Shown here: positions 15,593 to 23,824 of the stretch, one piece after another | How the letters are laid out: each line of letters starts with the position of its first letter | Position numbering within the stretch: position 1 is the stretch's first letter | Source: Chloroflexota bacterium | Lineage (GTDB): Bacteria; Chloroflexota; Ktedonobacteria; Ktedonobacterales; Ktedonobacteraceae | DNA length: 37,684 bases | Reading direction: 5' to 3' | Assembly (NCBI GenBank): GCA_005879655.1 | Contig: VBJK01000095.1 | Coordinates: forward strand, 1 to 37,684 | Program-made: the position numbers and the translations under genes | The notes under the pieces: model-generated | What the model saw: the letters and a program-made list of their open reading frames with translations, nothing else | Told to the model about the DNA's origin: nothing | Databases searched by the model: none

Positions 15593-17984
15593 AACGCAAA
15601 GAAAACGCATACAGCTTGCGATCTACCGAACCGATATAAACGAAGCCATTCACGACAGCTGGTGAGGAGTAGATTATATCGCCCAGCGGTGAAGAGACCC
15701 ACCTCTGTTGTCCTGTGGTAGCATCAAAGGCATACAACTTCTTGTCAAAGGAAGCAATGTAGACGAGGCCATTCACAACAGTTGGCGAGGAGAAGATGAC
15801 ATCGCCCAGCGGTGAAGAGACCCACCTCTGTTGTCCAGTGGCAGCATCAAAGGCATAGAGGCTATGGTCCCCAGAACCAATATAAACGAGACCATTCGCA
15901 ACGGCTGGTGAAGAATCGATGAGATTACCCGTAGAAGCTGCCCACTGCTGTAGCCCGCTGGTGGCATCGAAGGCATACAGCTTGTGATCCTCTGAAGCGA
16001 TATACACAAAGCCATTCGCAATGGCTGGCGAGGAGATGATATTGCCCCCCACAGGAGATGAAGCCCACTTCTGCTGTCCAGTAGCGGCATCAAAGGCATA
16101 CAGCTTGTGATCCTCTGAGGCGACATACACAAAACCATTCGCAACAGCTGGTGAGGAGGCGATATAGTTTCCCGTAGGAGCAGAGACCCACTTCTGCTGT
16201 CCGTTAGCAGCATCCAAGGCATACAGTTTATAATCAGCAGAGCCGACATAAATAACACCATTCGAGACAGTTGGCGATGAATCAACGATATCGCCTGTAG
16301 CAACGACCCATCTCTGTAGCCCACTTGCGGCATCGAAGGCATACAGTTTACCGTTCTTGCAGCCAATATAGACCAGATCACCCATGACCGCTGGCGAGGA
16401 GAAGATGGGGCTGCCAGTAGGAGCAGAGGCCCACTGCTGTTGGCCAGTAGTAGCATTGAAGGCATACAGTTCACCATCATAGGAGCCGACATAAACGAGA
16501 CCATTCGCAACAGTCGGCGAGGAGGCGATAGAGTTTCCCGCAGGAGTGGCCCACGCCTGATGTAATTGCGAGACATTACCCGCATTCAGTATACGCTCAT
16601 AGGGATTAGTACGGGTATGTTGCGTATCGAAACCGAACATGATGCCATGTTGAGATACGTAGCTGTTATAACCATCCACAGCTGCTTTTACTGTTGCAGT
16701 GGAAACCGCGCTGGCCGTGGCGGTGGAAGCTGCCCCGGCTATGGCAGTGGCCTCATTGTGCGTCCGTGCTGTAGGAGTGGCTACCAGACGAGATGCATTC
16801 ACTCGCCAAGCATATGTTCCCACACCTGCTGCTAGCAAGAGCAAGATCAGCACCAACAGTAGTGCACTATATCCTTTTGAGAGGCCTGGTTTGCGCACGG
16901 GTTGAACAATACTGATTCCCGCTGAACGCATGGTCAGTGGCTCTACTGGCCAGTTGGGTGAGCTTGGGGTGTGCTTGTCATACGAGGCCAACCTCCCATG
17001 GCTTTCCTGTGCAAGTAGTCTGAGCGGTTCATCCGTCACGGTTGGAGGCGTGAGAGAAATGGGTGACATTGCCAGAGGAGCAGATGCAATGGTCTGGGGC
17101 AGAGGTGCTGTAGGAGGCTGCTTTACTAGTGCATGAGGAGCAGATCGGTGCAGCGATGGTGGTGCGCAAGCCTGTTGCAACGCATTAACAAAGGCTTGCA
17201 CGGAAGTAAAGCGCTCTTTTGGATCTTTGGCGAGTGCTGTGAAAAGGACCTCTTCCACTTCGTGCGGCAAGCCAGCGACCTGCTCTACAAGCGACGGAGG
17301 CCGCATCGTGGCATGCTGCATCGCTATCTCAACAGCAGTGCCCTGAAAGGGACAGTGACCCGTCAACCACTCATAGATCACAACCCCCAGGGCATACTGA
17401 TCACTAGCTGCCTTGGGGTGGCCTTGCAGTTGTTCCGGGGCCATATACGAGATAGTGCCTCCAATGCCCACGTTCGCACTCACCGAGTCTGTGCTCTGGG
17501 CGCTTGTGGCAATGCCAAAATCGGAGAGGAGCAACACATCATCAGAACGCAGCAACATGTTTTCCGGCTTGACATCACGATGAACGAGATGTTGTTCGTG
17601 AGCATACTGCAAAGCGGCGGCCACTTGAGTAGCATAGTCAAGGATAGTGAGCAACGGCAGGCGGGAGCCTTTGGCATGGCGGTCACGTAAGGTGCCCTTG
17701 GGGGCATACTCCATCACCAGGAACGGTTCATCCTGACGGCTAAGTCCAAAATCGAGTAAGGGCATGATGTGAAGGTGACGTAGACGAAACATACGCGCTT
17801 CATTGAGAAAGGAGCGCCAATCGTCGGGCTTGGTCAAGCGCATCTGAAGCACTTTGATGGCTACGCGATTGTGATCACGTGTGTGCTCAGCCAAGTAGAC
17901 ATTGCCAAAACCACCACCGCCAAGCCACTGGACCAAGCGATAGTCGCCAATGTTCTGTCCAATGCGTTCTTGATGCTCTTTCAT
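15591..17984 (-). CDS. Transmembrane Ser/Thr protein kinase with extracellular eight-repeat PQQ propeller
   Basis: 797 residues. Kinase domain about 14-270 with all key residues: glycine loop LGGGGFGNVY, Lys44 (VAIKVL), HRDVKPEN with Asp137, DFG (155-157), MAPEQL. A Pro/Ser/Thr-rich juxtamembrane stretch leads to one TM helix (about 372-390, ALLLVLILLLLAAGVG). Outside are an Ala/Thr spacer and about eight 40-residue repeats, each with VYIGS.D.KLYAFDA.TG..QW and SSPAV. These are PQQ/quinoprotein-type blades that should close an eight-bladed propeller. The propeller probably binds an external ligand or protein and the kinase signals inside. No signal peptide is needed because the TM is internal. 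The blades are also repeats at DNA level. It is convergent with hsdS and divergent from the zinc-ribbon gene. Confidence 0.93.
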   Translation of the reverse strand: MKEHQERIGQNIGDYRLVQWLGGGGFGNVYLAEHTRDHNRVAIKVLQMRLTKPDDWRSFLNEARMFRLRHLHIMPLLDFGLSRQDEPFLVMEYAPKGTLRDRHAKGSRLPLLTILDYATQVAAALQYAHEQHLVHRDVKPENMLLRSDDVLLLSDFGIATSAQSTDSVSANVGIGGTISYMAPEQLQGHPKAASDQYALGVVIYEWLTGHCPFQGTAVEIAMQHATMRPPSLVEQVAGLPHEVEEVLFTALAKDPKERFTSVQAFVNALQQACAPPSLHRSAPHALVKQPPTAPLPQTIASAPLAMSPISLTPPTVTDEPLRLLAQESHGRLASYDKHTPSSPNWPVEPLTMRSAGISIVQPVRKPGLSKGYSALLLVLILLLLAAGVGTYAWRVNASRLVATPTARTHNEATAIAGAASTATASAVSTATVKAAVDGYNSYVSQHGIMFGFDTQHTRTNPYERILNAGNVSQLHQAWATPAGNSIASSPTVANGLVYVGSYDGELYAFNATTGQQQWASAPTGSPIFSSPAVMGDLVYIGCKNGKLYAFDAASGLQRWVVATGDIVDSSPTVSNGVIYVGSADYKLYALDAANGQQKWVSAPTGNYIASSPAVANGFVYVASEDHKLYAFDAATGQQKWASSPVGGNIISSPAIANGFVYIASEDHKLYAFDATSGLQQWAASTGNLIDSSPAVANGLVYIGSGDHSLYAFDAATGQQRWVSSPLGDVIFSSPTVVNGLVYIASFDKKLYAFDATTGQQRWVSSPLGDIIYSSPAVVNGFVYIGSVDRKLYAFSLR

Positions 17985-18083
17985 GTCCTATTCTCTCGTT
18001 GACATAGTTAACTTCATCTATTTTATACTTATTCTAGAGTAGGCGAATTACGCCGTTTTGTCAAGCGAGACAGCTTACCTGCT

Positions 18084-18169
18084 CTACAGGGTGAGATTGT
18101 AGGAAAAGGAGGGTGGGAAAATCGCGCACAATTTTCCCACCCTCGCTTTCCTACAATCTCACCCTGTAG
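18084..18169. repeat. Long 40-bp-arm inverted repeat in the divergent kinase/zinc-ribbon promoter region
   Basis: Arms 18084-18123 (begins CTACAGGGTGAGATTG) and 18130-18169 (ends CAATCTCACCCTGTAG) are inverted copies with about two or three mismatches, around a 6-nt loop. It lies between genes that point away from each other, so it is not an ordinary terminator. No coding potential is visible. It may be a folded mobile repeat, or an RNA or DNA hairpin affecting the 5' leader of the zinc-ribbon gene. Confidence 0.7.
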
Positions 18170-18255
18170 ACAAAGATCACAAGAACCACTAAAATAGAAG
18201 GTGCATTCCGACGTATGACGTGAAGTCAATAATATTGGTACAGGGGAGATCGCGC

Positions 18256-19506
18256 ATGAGCAAGATTAAAATGCGCTGCATCACTTGCGGCAAGTGGTTT
18301 CAGTCGGCAAATGCTAAAGAAGTAACTTGCCCAGACTGCATGCAGAAAGCTAGAAAAGAAAAGCTGGCGTCAAAAAACGCGCCACCTAGCAACAAACCAA
18401 CAGGTACAATTGGACAAAATACCGGCAATATAACCCCTTCTCGTCCTATCGCACCACCGCCCAAGCCTAAGCCAGCGCAGGGTGGCACAAGCCATTGGTT
18501 CGATTCACTTTCCGATGTCAAAGTTGGTCAACCAGACCAGCCAACACGACCTAAACCACCTTCATCCCCTGCACCACGGGAGAACCGCAGCGGTCCAGGT
18601 GCCTATCGCGGTCCCGCCAGCACCAGTGCAGGTCCAGGAAGTCAGCGCGAAGAGCGCGGCCCTGGTGCATACCGCGAGGGTGGCAACCGGGGCGTTTCCC
18701 ATCGAGATGCAGACAGCCGTGGCCCTGCTGCCCACCATACAGGGGGGACTGGTTATGCTGGCCCTAGCGGCCCACGCCCACCACGCCCACCCTTGGAGAG
18801 TCGCGGACCACGTCCAGATCGACCGCCACGCCCAGGTGGACAGGGTGGACCAGCCGCTCACAAACCAAGACCAAAGGCCAAGACGCCACATCCACCAGCA
18901 CCACCTAAACCAAAGAAAGAGAAAACACCACCACCACCACCGTTCGTGCCAACAGCAGAACAGATCGCACAGGTGGAGATGCGGTATCTCGAACTGGCAA
19001 CACCCACTGAGTTTGATGGCATTCGCACTCAGATCTCCAAAGAACTGAGTATTCCCAAAAAGGCCGTCAAGGACATTATCAAAGATCTACGTGCACGCCA
19101 GGGCATTCCAAGCTGGTGGGAAGTACAAACCTATAAAGGGAGCGAGGAAGAACTGGAAACGATTAAAACAGCCTACGAACCATGGTTGCCACTCCCACCC
19201 ATAGGTGTACACAAACAAATTGCCGAACAGCTCTCGCTCAAGCCAGGTGTTGTTTATCAGGCAATCAAAGCTATTCGCTCAGAGCTGAATCTACCACAAT
19301 ACAACGACCCGTCTCTGCATGGGATAGAACTTCACCCCAAGAAGCAGAACGAGCAACCAGCTCCAAGCGAAGGAAGCGAGCCGCCTCCAGCTACGGAAAC
19401 GGTTCCAGCGCAAGAAGCAGCGGTAACAGTCCCAGCACAAGAAGTTGCACTTGCTGTAAGTGAGGCAAGTAGCAATATAGCTGCGGGACACGAAACGCAG
19501 GAGTAG
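18256..19506 (+). CDS. Zinc-ribbon protein with long disordered linker and duplicated HTH-like C-terminal domain
   Basis: 416 residues of unknown function. Residues 6-30 are a treble-clef or ribbon: C8-x2-C11 and C25-x2-C28 (CITCGKWF, CPDCMQK). Residues 35-240 are Pro/Gly/Arg-rich and clearly disordered. From about 243 two related units of 55-60 residues occur: EMRYLELATPTEFDGIRTQI-SKELSIPKKAVKDIIKDLR and IKTAYEPWLPLPPIGVHKQI-AEQLSLKPGVVYQAIKAIR. Each looks like a helix-turn-helix with a preceding helix. The acidic Ala/Glu tail repeats PAQE. Nucleic-acid binding is likely, but nothing shows the target. ATG 18256 has GGGGAG 9 bases upstream; an ATG at 18220 lacks one. It is divergent from the PQQ kinase. 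Confidence 0.85.
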   Translation: MSKIKMRCITCGKWFQSANAKEVTCPDCMQKARKEKLASKNAPPSNKPTGTIGQNTGNITPSRPIAPPPKPKPAQGGTSHWFDSLSDVKVGQPDQPTRPKPPSSPAPRENRSGPGAYRGPASTSAGPGSQREERGPGAYREGGNRGVSHRDADSRGPAAHHTGGTGYAGPSGPRPPRPPLESRGPRPDRPPRPGGQGGPAAHKPRPKAKTPHPPAPPKPKKEKTPPPPPFVPTAEQIAQVEMRYLELATPTEFDGIRTQISKELSIPKKAVKDIIKDLRARQGIPSWWEVQTYKGSEEELETIKTAYEPWLPLPPIGVHKQIAEQLSLKPGVVYQAIKAIRSELNLPQYNDPSLHGIELHPKKQNEQPAPSEGSEPPPATETVPAQEAAVTVPAQEVALAVSEASSNIAAGHETQE

Positions 19507-19871
<365 letters not shown>

Positions 19872-19896
19872 AGTGCGCGAAGGTAGCAGTGATTTC

Positions 19897-21066
19897 ATGC
19901 GTATTGCGATTGATTATACAGCGGCAATTCGCCAGGGAGCGGGCATCGGCACATATGCGCGCAACCTGGTTGCCGCCATGCTAGCACAGGACAGTAACAA
20001 CCAGTACAAGCTCCTCAGCAGTGGACACCCCACCACGGAGCATCCCTTTCCCAGGGCAGAGAATGTTCGTGGACAGAGTATTTTTATCCCCGACCGCTAT
20101 CTGAATATCCTCTGGTATCGTTGGCGAGCACCACTGCCCGCAACCTTGTTCTCAGGTCCGGTCGATATCTATCATGGCCCAGATTTCGTCCTGCCACCGC
20201 TCGGCAAAAAGGTGCGCAAGGTAGTGACCATCCATGACCTCGCCTTTCTGGAACATCCTGAATATGCAGTCCCCTCGCTGGCGGCCTATCTCAAAAAAGT
20301 TGTGCCGGAGGCCGTGGCAGCGGCTAATGTGGTTGCTGCCGTCTCTACGGAGGTCCAGCGAACACTGATTGAACACTTGCAGGTACCGCCGGAGAAACTC
20401 ACGGTCATTCCTAATGGCGTCGGACCACATTTCCGTCGCATCACAGACCCGCTCATTCTCAATGCTGCACGCCATAAGTTTGGCCTGAAACACCCTCTGC
20501 TACTGGCTGTAGGGACGATGGAACCTCGCAAAAATCACCTCGGTCTGATTAAGGCTTTTCATATGGCACGGCAACAGAAACAAGGACCAGCTATGCTCGC
20601 TATCGTCGGTGGGCCGGGCTGGCTCTACGATGAGACACGCAAGCTGGTCAGTGATTTGCAGCTGGAGCACAAGGTGCGTTTTCTGGGACGCGTGAGCGAC
20701 CTGGAGTTAATTACACTCTATAGCATAGCCGATAGCTTTGCCTTCCCGTCATTCTTTGAAGGCTTTGGGATACCACCTATCGAGGCGATGGCTTGCGGCA
20801 CCCCTGTCATTACCTCAAAGACCTCATCACTACCAGAGGTTGTCGGCGATGCAGCCCTCCTGGTCGATCCCAGCGATATTGCTGATATAGCGCAGGCCAT
20901 AGTACGTTTAACACAAGATGCAGATCTGTGCGCGACGTTACAACAAAAGGGCTATCAGCGGGCAAAAGAATTTACTTGGGAGAAATCTGCCTATAAAATG
21001 CTTAATCTCTACCAACGGCTCTACCATGGAGAAAGCGACTTCTCCACAAAGGAATACACTTTATGA
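19897..21066 (+). CDS. GT4-family glycosyltransferase (first of three)
   Basis: A retaining nucleotide-sugar glycosyltransferase of GT-B fold, 389 residues, full length. The N-terminal domain starts RIAIDYTAAIRQGAGIGTYARNL with the Gly-rich acceptor loop. VTIHDLAFLEHPEY and VSTEVQRTLIEHLQVPPEKLTVIPNGV lead to the C-terminal donor domain: LLAVGTMEPRKNHLGLIKAF, then FPSFFEGFGIPPIEAMACGTPVI with the EX7E motif. It resembles mannosyltransferase-type enzymes of surface polysaccharide loci, but donor and acceptor cannot be told. The start at 19897 is the family-typical MRIAIDYT; an ATG 24 bases earlier is possible. Its TGA overlaps the ATG of the next gene, showing an operon. Confidence 0.92.
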   Translation: MRIAIDYTAAIRQGAGIGTYARNLVAAMLAQDSNNQYKLLSSGHPTTEHPFPRAENVRGQSIFIPDRYLNILWYRWRAPLPATLFSGPVDIYHGPDFVLPPLGKKVRKVVTIHDLAFLEHPEYAVPSLAAYLKKVVPEAVAAANVVAAVSTEVQRTLIEHLQVPPEKLTVIPNGVGPHFRRITDPLILNAARHKFGLKHPLLLAVGTMEPRKNHLGLIKAFHMARQQKQGPAMLAIVGGPGWLYDETRKLVSDLQLEHKVRFLGRVSDLELITLYSIADSFAFPSFFEGFGIPPIEAMACGTPVITSKTSSLPEVVGDAALLVDPSDIADIAQAIVRLTQDADLCATLQQKGYQRAKEFTWEKSAYKMLNLYQRLYHGESDFSTKEYTL

Positions 21067-21500
21067 AAATAGGTATGAATGCGCTCTTTTTTCAATTTCC
21101 CGCCACGGGTAGTGGACAATATATGCTCCATCTTCTCTCAGCATTGAAAGCCATCGATAATACCAATGAATACGTGCTGTTCGGGCCGCGACCAGTTGCA
21201 GATAAAGACCTGTCTCCTATCACCTTCCCTTATCAGGTACAGCCTGTTCCCGGCTTCGCACAGAGGAATAAAAACATCGAGAAGCTACTATGGGAACAAC
21301 TCACAGCGCCAGCAGCAGCGCGTAAAGCAGGTGTAGATATCTTGCATATCCCCTATTTTGCTCCACCACTGCTAGCAGGCCAGCCAACTGTCGCTACTAT
21401 CCATGATGTTATTCCCATGCGGCTTCCTGCCTATCAGCCCGATGGTAAAGTGAAGGCATACATGCGACTGGTCAGTCGTGCCTCTCACAATACCAAATGA
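21063..21500 (+). CDS. GT4-family glycosyltransferase, N-terminal part of a split gene
   Basis: 145 residues covering most of the acceptor domain of a GT4 enzyme: MKIGMNALFFQFPATGSGQYMLHLL, EKLLWEQLTAPAAARKAGVDILHIPYFAPPLL, ATIHDVIPMRLPAYQ. It ends at RASHNTK with a TGA inside ATGA; the next frame resumes with MIITISQHAK. In related enzymes these two pieces are continuous with no residues missing. One lost base at about 21490-21497 explains the split. It starts with good AAAGGA spacing and overlaps the previous gene by ATGA. On its own it cannot bind a nucleotide-sugar. Confidence 0.82.
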   Translation: MKIGMNALFFQFPATGSGQYMLHLLSALKAIDNTNEYVLFGPRPVADKDLSPITFPYQVQPVPGFAQRNKNIEKLLWEQLTAPAAARKAGVDILHIPYFAPPLLAGQPTVATIHDVIPMRLPAYQPDGKVKAYMRLVSRASHNTK

Positions 21501-22234
21501 TCATTACGATTTCGCAACATGCCAAACAAGATATCATGGATCTGCTCAAACTGCCCGCTGAACGTATTCGTGTCATCTATCAGGCCGCCGGTGATGAATA
21601 TCAGCCGGTGACTGATCCTGAACAACACGTGGCAGCTCGCGCTCGCTATGGTGTTGGTGAGCGTTACATTTTCTACCTGGGCGGACTGGATCAGCGCAAA
21701 AACATTCCACAACTGATACGCGCCTTTAGCCAACTGTATCAGCAGATTGGCGATCCCCACCTGCAATTGCTTATTTCGGGTAATCCCGATAAACATACAG
21801 GGCCGCTGTTCCCTGATCCGCGACCCATCGCGGCTGAGCTAGGCATGGAGAAGCAGATTATTATGCGCTTTGTTGAAGACGAAGACAAACCAGTAATGTA
21901 TAGTGGAGCTAGCCTGTTTGTCTTCCCTTCGCTCTATGAAGGATTTGGACTGGACCCATTAGAAGCCATGGCCTGTGGCGCGCCAGTGGTCTGCTCTAAT
22001 CGCACCTCACTACCAGAAGTGGTAGGCGACGCCGCCATCACTGTTGATCCAGCAGATCTTAGCGCCCTGGTTAGCGCCATGCATAGCGTCTTGACCAATA
22101 ATGAGTTACAGGCAGATCTACGCGCCCGTTCACTCAAGCGAGCAGCACTATTCAGTTGGCAGAGGACCGCTGAAGAAACGCTCGCTGTCTATGAAGAAAC
22201 GTTAGCCCGGTCAAAAGCACAAAGGAAGAAATAA
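21497..22234 (+). CDS. GT4-family glycosyltransferase, C-terminal part of a split gene
   Basis: 245 residues: MIITISQHAKQDIMDLLKLPAERIRVIYQAAG ends the acceptor domain, then the donor domain YIFYLGGLDQRKNIPQLIRAF and FPSLYEGFGLDPLEAMACGAPVVCSN with EX7E. It overlaps the upstream fragment by ATGA. It could be a translationally coupled second chain of a two-part enzyme, but the break falls inside a domain rather than at the domain hinge, so a frameshift is more likely. No ribosome site is seen upstream of 21497. Confidence 0.82.
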   Translation: MIITISQHAKQDIMDLLKLPAERIRVIYQAAGDEYQPVTDPEQHVAARARYGVGERYIFYLGGLDQRKNIPQLIRAFSQLYQQIGDPHLQLLISGNPDKHTGPLFPDPRPIAAELGMEKQIIMRFVEDEDKPVMYSGASLFVFPSLYEGFGLDPLEAMACGAPVVCSNRTSLPEVVGDAAITVDPADLSALVSAMHSVLTNNELQADLRARSLKRAALFSWQRTAEETLAVYEETLARSKAQRKK

Positions 22235-22245
22235 GAAGAACAACT

Positions 22246-23379
22246 ATGCGTGTATTAATGATTTCTAAAGCGCTTGTTGCAGGAACCTCGCAACGCAAAC
22301 TAGAAGAATTAGCCAAATGTCCCGGCGTAGAACTGACACTCGTCACGCCGCCTTACTGGCAGAGCGATGATGGTAGTAAACAAGAACTCGAACAGCTCTA
22401 CACCTCTGGCTATAAGATGATTATCGCCAATATGGCCCTCAATGGCAACTTCCATCTACACTACTATCCCCAACTCTCTCAGATTATGCGTGAGATCCAG
22501 CCAGACATTGTGCATATCGATGAGGAACCCTATAATCTTGCCACCTTCCAGGCCATGCGCCTAGCTGTACTCCAGAAGGCTCGTGCATTGTTCTTCACCT
22601 GGCAGAATCTCTATCGCAGCTATCCACCACCATTTCGCCAGTTTGAGCTGTACAATTACAGACATACCGCCATGGCCTTGACGGGCAACCGGGCGGCGGC
22701 AGAAGTACTGAAACGCAAAGGTTACACGGGAGAGTACCGCGTTATCCCGCAGTTTGGCTTTGATACTGAGATCTACAGTCGCAGCACACCAAGACTACCA
22801 CGCGCAACAGAAGCACCTTTCACCCTCGGCTTTATCGGTCGTCTTAAAGAAGAAAAAGGACTCTCATTGATTGTCGAAGCGCTCTCGTACCTACCGGACT
22901 ATTGTCGTGCGGTCTTTGTTGGCCATGGCCCGATGAAGACGGCATTAGAAGAGCAAGCAGCGCGCCTGGGAGTCACTGACCGCGTGATCTTCAAACCCGG
23001 CGTGCCAACATACCAGGTGCCCCAAGAGATGGAACAATGCGACGTATTTGTCCTGCCCTCGCTGACACGCTCCAACTGGATGGAACAATTCGGTCGTGTC
23101 CTACCCGAAGCCATGTCCTGCGAGACGCCCGTGATTGGCTCAAACAGCGGTGAAATTCCCTACGTCATTGGTGACGCCGGTCTTGTCTTCCCAGAAGGAG
23201 ATGCGAGGGCACTAAGCGAATGTGTCCGTAAGCTGCTCGACAATCCACAGCTCTACGCAGATCTGACCAGACGTGGCCGCCAACGTGTGCTCGAAAACTA
23301 TACACAAGGCCAAATAGCACGCCAGACCTATGAGGTCTATCGGGAGATCCTCAAAACGCCGGTTCTGCGAAGCAAATAA
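22246..23379 (+). CDS. GT4-family glycosyltransferase (third)
   Basis: 377 residues, full length GT-B enzyme. The N-terminal domain begins RVLMISKALVAGTSQRKLEELAKCPGVELTLVTP. The donor domain has LGFIGRLKEEKGLSLIVEAL, VFVGHGPMKTALE and VLPSLTRSNWMEQFGRVLPEAMSCETPVIGSNSGEIP, in which the EX7E pattern sits around EQFGRVLPE. The replacement of the usual EGFG by EQFG is common in the WcaI/mannosyltransferase-like GT4 branch. It starts 11 bases after the previous gene, so the three glycosyltransferases form one operon likely building a surface glycan or glycolipid. Confidence 0.92.
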   Translation: MRVLMISKALVAGTSQRKLEELAKCPGVELTLVTPPYWQSDDGSKQELEQLYTSGYKMIIANMALNGNFHLHYYPQLSQIMREIQPDIVHIDEEPYNLATFQAMRLAVLQKARALFFTWQNLYRSYPPPFRQFELYNYRHTAMALTGNRAAAEVLKRKGYTGEYRVIPQFGFDTEIYSRSTPRLPRATEAPFTLGFIGRLKEEKGLSLIVEALSYLPDYCRAVFVGHGPMKTALEEQAARLGVTDRVIFKPGVPTYQVPQEMEQCDVFVLPSLTRSNWMEQFGRVLPEAMSCETPVIGSNSGEIPYVIGDAGLVFPEGDARALSECVRKLLDNPQLYADLTRRGRQRVLENYTQGQIARQTYEVYREILKTPVLRSK

Positions 23380-23824
23380 CGCACAGCGGCAAGGTGGAAG
23401 ATCTGCTATAACTGCGGAGGTTTAGGTACATATGTCCCATCGTTGGGAAGCCAGGGAATGCATAATCTCTGGCTCTTGCTGTTGCGCGTTGACAGGCTAT
23501 CTCATCACCCAAACATCGCACTGTTCTTCGTTTGTAGAAGTGTAGGGAGAAACTGCATACGCATGCCAGTGGGCACAAGCAATATCGCTGTGAAGAACAC
23601 TCGTCATTCGGCTGACAAACTGGGTGGCAACGGGCAACCTAGCATAGCCCTCTTACCTTAATTATCAGCCGTTATCTTGACGGTATTCAATGAATCATGC
23701 TAAGAAGACAGTGTAGACTATTGAAGACTTTCTTTCATTGACTCAATAAGCGCTACTACTGCATTGATACATTTAAATCTTTTTTTTACATGAAAAATAT
23801 ACTGTCTTACTTTGTGAGGAGTGC
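23380..23824. other. Gene-free stretch upstream of the flippase-like gene
   Basis: This 445-bp interval contains only short frames without recognisable protein features or ribosome sites. A TATACT hexamer at 23798-23803 lies close to the next start but has no good -35. I see no riboswitch consensus, tRNA or repeat. It probably holds the promoter of the following gene and possibly eroded sequence. Confidence 0.4.

Noticed and set aside
15773..16585. A 270-residue frame on the minus strand within the PQQ kinase gene
   Set aside because: It is a shifted reading of the repeated propeller blades; it shows no family signal and has low-complexity Ser/Leu/Arg/Met composition.
17133..17690. A 185-residue plus-strand frame opposite the PQQ kinase domain
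   Set aside because: It is antisense to the catalytic motifs of an intact kinase and has no ribosome site or recognisable domain.
18482..19048. A 188-residue His/Gln/Pro-rich frame inside the zinc-ribbon gene
   Set aside because: It is a shifted reading of the Pro/Gly/Arg-rich linker; composition is an artefact of GC-biased codons.
23443..23661. A 72-residue frame in the gap before the flippase-like gene
   Set aside because: No ribosome site, no domain signal, unlike neighbouring coding sequence; treated as non-coding.
23380..23824. A riboswitch upstream of the flippase-like gene
   Set aside because: Looked for c-di-GMP and cobalamin-type consensus pieces because of the long leader; none was found.
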